Shown here in pieces: positions 61,287 to 64,000 of a DNA stretch of 64,000 nucleotides. This DNA comes from Ascidia mentula (taxonomy: Eukaryota > Chordata > Ascidiacea > Phlebobranchia > Ascidiidae). The position numbers and the translations under genes were made by a program. The stretch lies in contig OX387201.1 of NCBI GenBank assembly GCA_947561715.1, forward strand, positions 20,164,001 through 20,228,000, read 5' to 3'. How positions within the stretch are numbered: position 1 is the stretch's first letter; every line of letters starts with the position of its first letter. The notes under the pieces were generated by a model, which did no database searches, was not told the DNA's origin, and worked only from the letters and a program-made list of their open reading frames with translations.

Positions 61287-61595
61287 CAGTGTGGTCCAAC
61301 TAAATTTCGTCGCAGGCCATAACAAACCGTTAGTTTATCCCACAGGCCATTGTACATACGGAATTACGGATCGAAATTGCTATTACACGAATAGCACAAC
61401 TCAATTTTTAATAAATGCGATTTGTGGTCGAGCAGCTTCTTTTAACGAAAGGGGTCATGTAAACAGGAATTTGGTTGTGGCCATGCAAAGACAATTGTAC
61501 AAAGTTGTGTTTCAAGTCAGGTTACAATTCTCGGGCAAACGAAAATTAGATCACGGGCCAAAATTGGCCCGCGGGCCTGTAGTTGGACCACGCTG
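61287..61595. mobile_element. hAT-type MITE in WDR24 copy 2 intron
   Basis: Same 309-base element as 17,775-18,083, in the same intron with the same TGTTAGAA target duplication (61,279-61,286 and 61,596-61,603). Therefore inserted before the gene was duplicated. Confidence 0.85.
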
Positions 61596-62322
61596 TGTTA
61601 GAATATAACAGTGAGGTGATTTTAACAAAAATCAATTTAATGTGAGATTCCTTGAGTCGGTTTGAGTTGTTTTATTTATTCCATGACATCCATGTGTTTC
61701 TGGCATTATTATTTTATTATATTTCTATGATAACATGTTTACAACACGACTGCATTAAATATCCAGATTCAGTCGAAAATTGGCTGCAGGTATTTTTATG
61801 AAAATTAGCACACCCCTAAAACTTACTTGTACATAACCATTATCGAAGCTAGCAGCAAAAAAAAAATATTCATGAGGATTGAACTGAACACTTCTCACGC
61901 CATCAGCTTTGCTTTGAAACGTGTAGGTACTTTCCCTTCTCCACAAATCAAACAGCTTCATCGTTCCGTCCTTAAAAAACAAATGATGCAGTGTTGCTTC
62001 TAAGCTTGTGATTTGAATAAACACATAAAATATATTTTTATAAACTTTACACTTCGCTTTGACTTGTTTGCAGCCAAAAGTAAAATAACACTTATAATAC
62101 AGAAAATTTGTAACAGAAAAATGTACGTGCTCCTGTAAGACGTGTTACAAGTTACATTGAGCACCAAACTAAACTTTATCGATCAAGATTTGTGATTGCG
62201 AAAAAGTCTTGTGTCACATAAAAATGCAAATTTGAACAAACTTGTCTTACGCTCTTGACAGGTCCCATCTATGTAAGAAACTCATTTTTATTTAAAAACC
62301 ATACATATATATAACACCTGTG

Positions 62323-62520
62323 ATGCACCCGCGCGAGCCTTATCTGTGACGTCGGTCAGGTCAGCTCCTTATATTGATGGAGCTCTACCAATCGCGTCAG
62401 TCAAACTGATGATGACAAAAGTTTTTGTCGAAACGTCTTTAACATGACAGTGTTAATAACAATATGGGCCAGTCTATTCATACTCAGCATTATGAGAAAA
62501 CCTGTGAGTTGTGTTTCATA
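62323..62520. repeat. About 200-base insertion at the WDR24-2 exon 2/intron 2 border
   Basis: Absent from copy 1. Flanked by repeated CCTGTGAT. Contains the short hairpin GACAAAAGTTTTTGTC followed by GAAACGTC, and a 70-base block found inverted at 36,678-36,800. It ends directly at the exon 2 donor, whose GT is kept. Confidence 0.6.
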
Positions 62521-63229
62521 CCTGTGATCCACTTAGCAAAAGATTTCCTTCCGAGTTGTGAAACGACACTTTGGTGACCGTGCGACGATGTTCAGACAAT
62601 ATAGCGAGCTTCTTCTCACGACCAGGAGTGTTTAAATCCCAAGCTACAACCGCTTCATTAGTAGCAGCAGTTGCGATCAAATTTTCATCCACGGGACTCC
62701 AACCCACGTCAGAACAACTCATGTTCAAACCCTGAAATGAAAAAACAAAACATTTTAACTAATTGTGTATGTGTGAACTAATAATGCTGATGAACAGCAA
62801 TTGTAATCACATGAAAAATTAGGTTAAGCATGCAGCCACAGGTAAAAGCTAATTTGATTTCAATAACTTATGCTGTATTATTTTGTTGGGTGGTAGATGG
62901 CTATGGCCAGTCATGAGTAAAAAAAAATACCAATATGCCTTCCTTAAAAATACAACAGCAATTGCAAAAACATACACTTATAACATGAAACGAAACACAA
63001 TCAGCACTATCAAAAACAGTGGCACACATTAATTCCATCGGAGCACACCTGTTTTCTTCCAACATGAAGATTAAGGTGCTCGCTGAAACCATTAACCTCA
63101 TCAACATGATAAATTTTCAACAGAGACCTTCCAGCGATGACCACTTTACTGTTGTCCTTACTGAGGCAAAGTGCATTCACTGCTGTTCCAACATCTATTG
63201 AAACGGCTTTGTTTCTCTTCATAATTTCA

Positions 63230-63463
63230 AGTTTTCCGATGAAATATGCTGTGTTTTATATTTAATATCACTTCCACAACACGTAAGCACTTTGGTTTAC
63301 AGAAGACAAGGTCATGAAATTTATTGTATATTTAAAGAACAACACACTGGCTCTGTTTGCCTTTGTAAATTTTTGATAAAATTACACAATAACAACAATT
63401 ATTCCAATCCGACCCAGAAAAACCATTTAAGCGCAGATGCAAAGGTGATTTTTCACAGATAAG
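63230..63463. repeat. About 234-base insertion just upstream of the WDR24-2 start
   Basis: Copy 1 reads ATAATTTCA|GAAACCTGC across this site (19,468-19,485). Copy 2 has extra sequence beginning eight bases before the ATG. It has no AG acceptor at the gene-proximal side, so I read it as an insertion in the 5' leader rather than an intron. Origin not recognised. Confidence 0.55.
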
Positions 63464-63998
63464 GAAACCTGCTTACGGTTAACTACGTAAGTACTGTAGC
63501 AGCAAGTTCTTAAACAAACTAATTCCCGAGAAAATGTAAACAAAACAAATTCGTCTCTTGCACGCTTCAGTGATTTTCCAACACGAACAGCGATTTTATC
63601 CTCGCAACCAGAACATTAACTTTTCTAATGTTGATTGCTGACTTGCAATAATCAACTAATTTTTTGCATACACAAAATAAACAGATTGAATAAAGTTGAT
63701 ATACATTTTGCATGAACGAGCAATATCCTATATTACAAATATTCGGTTGGAAGCCAACAATTTATTGTAGTAAAGCTACTCGATTTCTACAAAAAATTAA
63801 GTTAAATATGCATATGTCTAACTTTGTCAAACATTCTTTACTAAGTACACACGATGCAATTATGAGTAAAAAAATGTTACATCAGTGGAAGAATCTGGGA
63901 TGTTCACAGTTTTATAAATCTCACAAAACGTGTCACTTCAAAAGGGAATGCAAGAACATAAAAAAGCAGCATCTAACAATCTTTCACATAATACAGGA
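63464..63998. other. WDR24-2 upstream region, continuing past the window
   Basis: Matches 19,480-20,010 closely. An ANKAR copy 2 would be expected beyond the window edge if the duplication continues. Confidence 0.5.
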
Positions 63999-64000
63999 AG

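Larger units (their letters stand above)
57688..63222 (-). pseudogene. WDR24: WDR24 (GATOR2 subunit), copy 2, disrupted in one exon
   Basis: Exons: 63,049-63,222 (start), 62,522-62,731, 61,827-61,970, 60,939-61,076, 60,604-60,786, 60,083-60,516, 59,813-60,052, then exons near 59,340-59,500, 59,040-59,130, 58,633-58,902 and 58,170-58,345, and a last exon 57,688-57,990. The lengths of exons 1-5 and 7 give whole codons. WD repeats, FEELCSHN, HWQNSYLDLL and the RING-like zinc finger (CQVCQRRM, CFYCQLQVRG, CQGCSFGGHSNC, C.YYC) all match the GATOR2 subunit WDR24. Everything that is broken in copy 1 is sound here. However exon 6 lacks 10 bases after its start, which shifts the frame into TAG, and a second nonsense codon replaces Gly in KTGSKD (about 60,263). 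Intron 6 would be only 30 bases (60,053-60,082). Gene is tail-to-tail with NLR-2. Confidence 0.87.

Overview
This window is eukaryotic nuclear DNA. It is AT-rich, its genes are split into many short exons with GT-AG introns, and it carries dispersed tRNA-derived SINEs, MITEs and a decayed gypsy element. A NACHT-LRR (NLR) gene, the GATOR2 subunit WDR24, an ankyrin/armadillo gene and a CUB-ZP-EGF membrane protein with small introns suggest an invertebrate deuterostome. My best guess is a tunicate of the Ciona type, which is inference from gene content and not a database match.

The main architectural fact is direct duplication. A block running NLR - WDR24 - ANKAR-like - xanthine dehydrogenase/aldehyde oxidase (XDH/AO) 5' part appears in successive partial copies. 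Copy 0 (1-3,914) has a rearranged ANKAR tail, a stray WDR24 exon and the XDH/AO 5' exons. Copy 1 runs from about 6,680 to 27,806 with NLR-1 (+), WDR24-1 (-), ANKAR (-) and XDH/AO (-). Copy 2 runs from about 50,265 to the window end with NLR-2 (+) and WDR24-2 (-). A third NLR-upstream fragment without a gene lies at 46,485-46,985. Between copies 1 and 2 is a single-copy region: a papain-family cysteine peptidase (29,267-31,785, +), an intact CUB-CUB-ZP-EGF-TM gene (35,164-42,053, +), a decayed gypsy element (42,560-44,280), and repeat-rich non-coding DNA with a 28S rRNA-like fragment (about 48,445-48,690).

Gene health differs sharply between copies. NLR-2 and the CUB-ZP gene have every exon phase closed and look functional. 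NLR-1 has lost exon 2 and has a frameshift in its LRR exon. Both WDR24 copies are broken, at different places: copy 1 by a nonsense codon, an exon-start deletion, a lost splice donor and a C-terminal frameshift; copy 2 by a 10-base deletion and a nonsense codon in one exon. The ANKAR copy is open from its ankyrin exon to its stop but lacks its N-terminal half. Both XDH/AO pieces are truncated and frameshifted. The peptidase has one exon a single base short.

The genes do not form an evident pathway. NLRs are innate immune sensors, WDR24 belongs to the nutrient-sensing GATOR2 complex, and the CUB-ZP protein is a secreted or cell-surface matrix protein. Their adjacency looks like the result of segmental duplication. 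Uncollapsed haplotypes in the assembly are a serious alternative, because tunicates can be very polymorphic.
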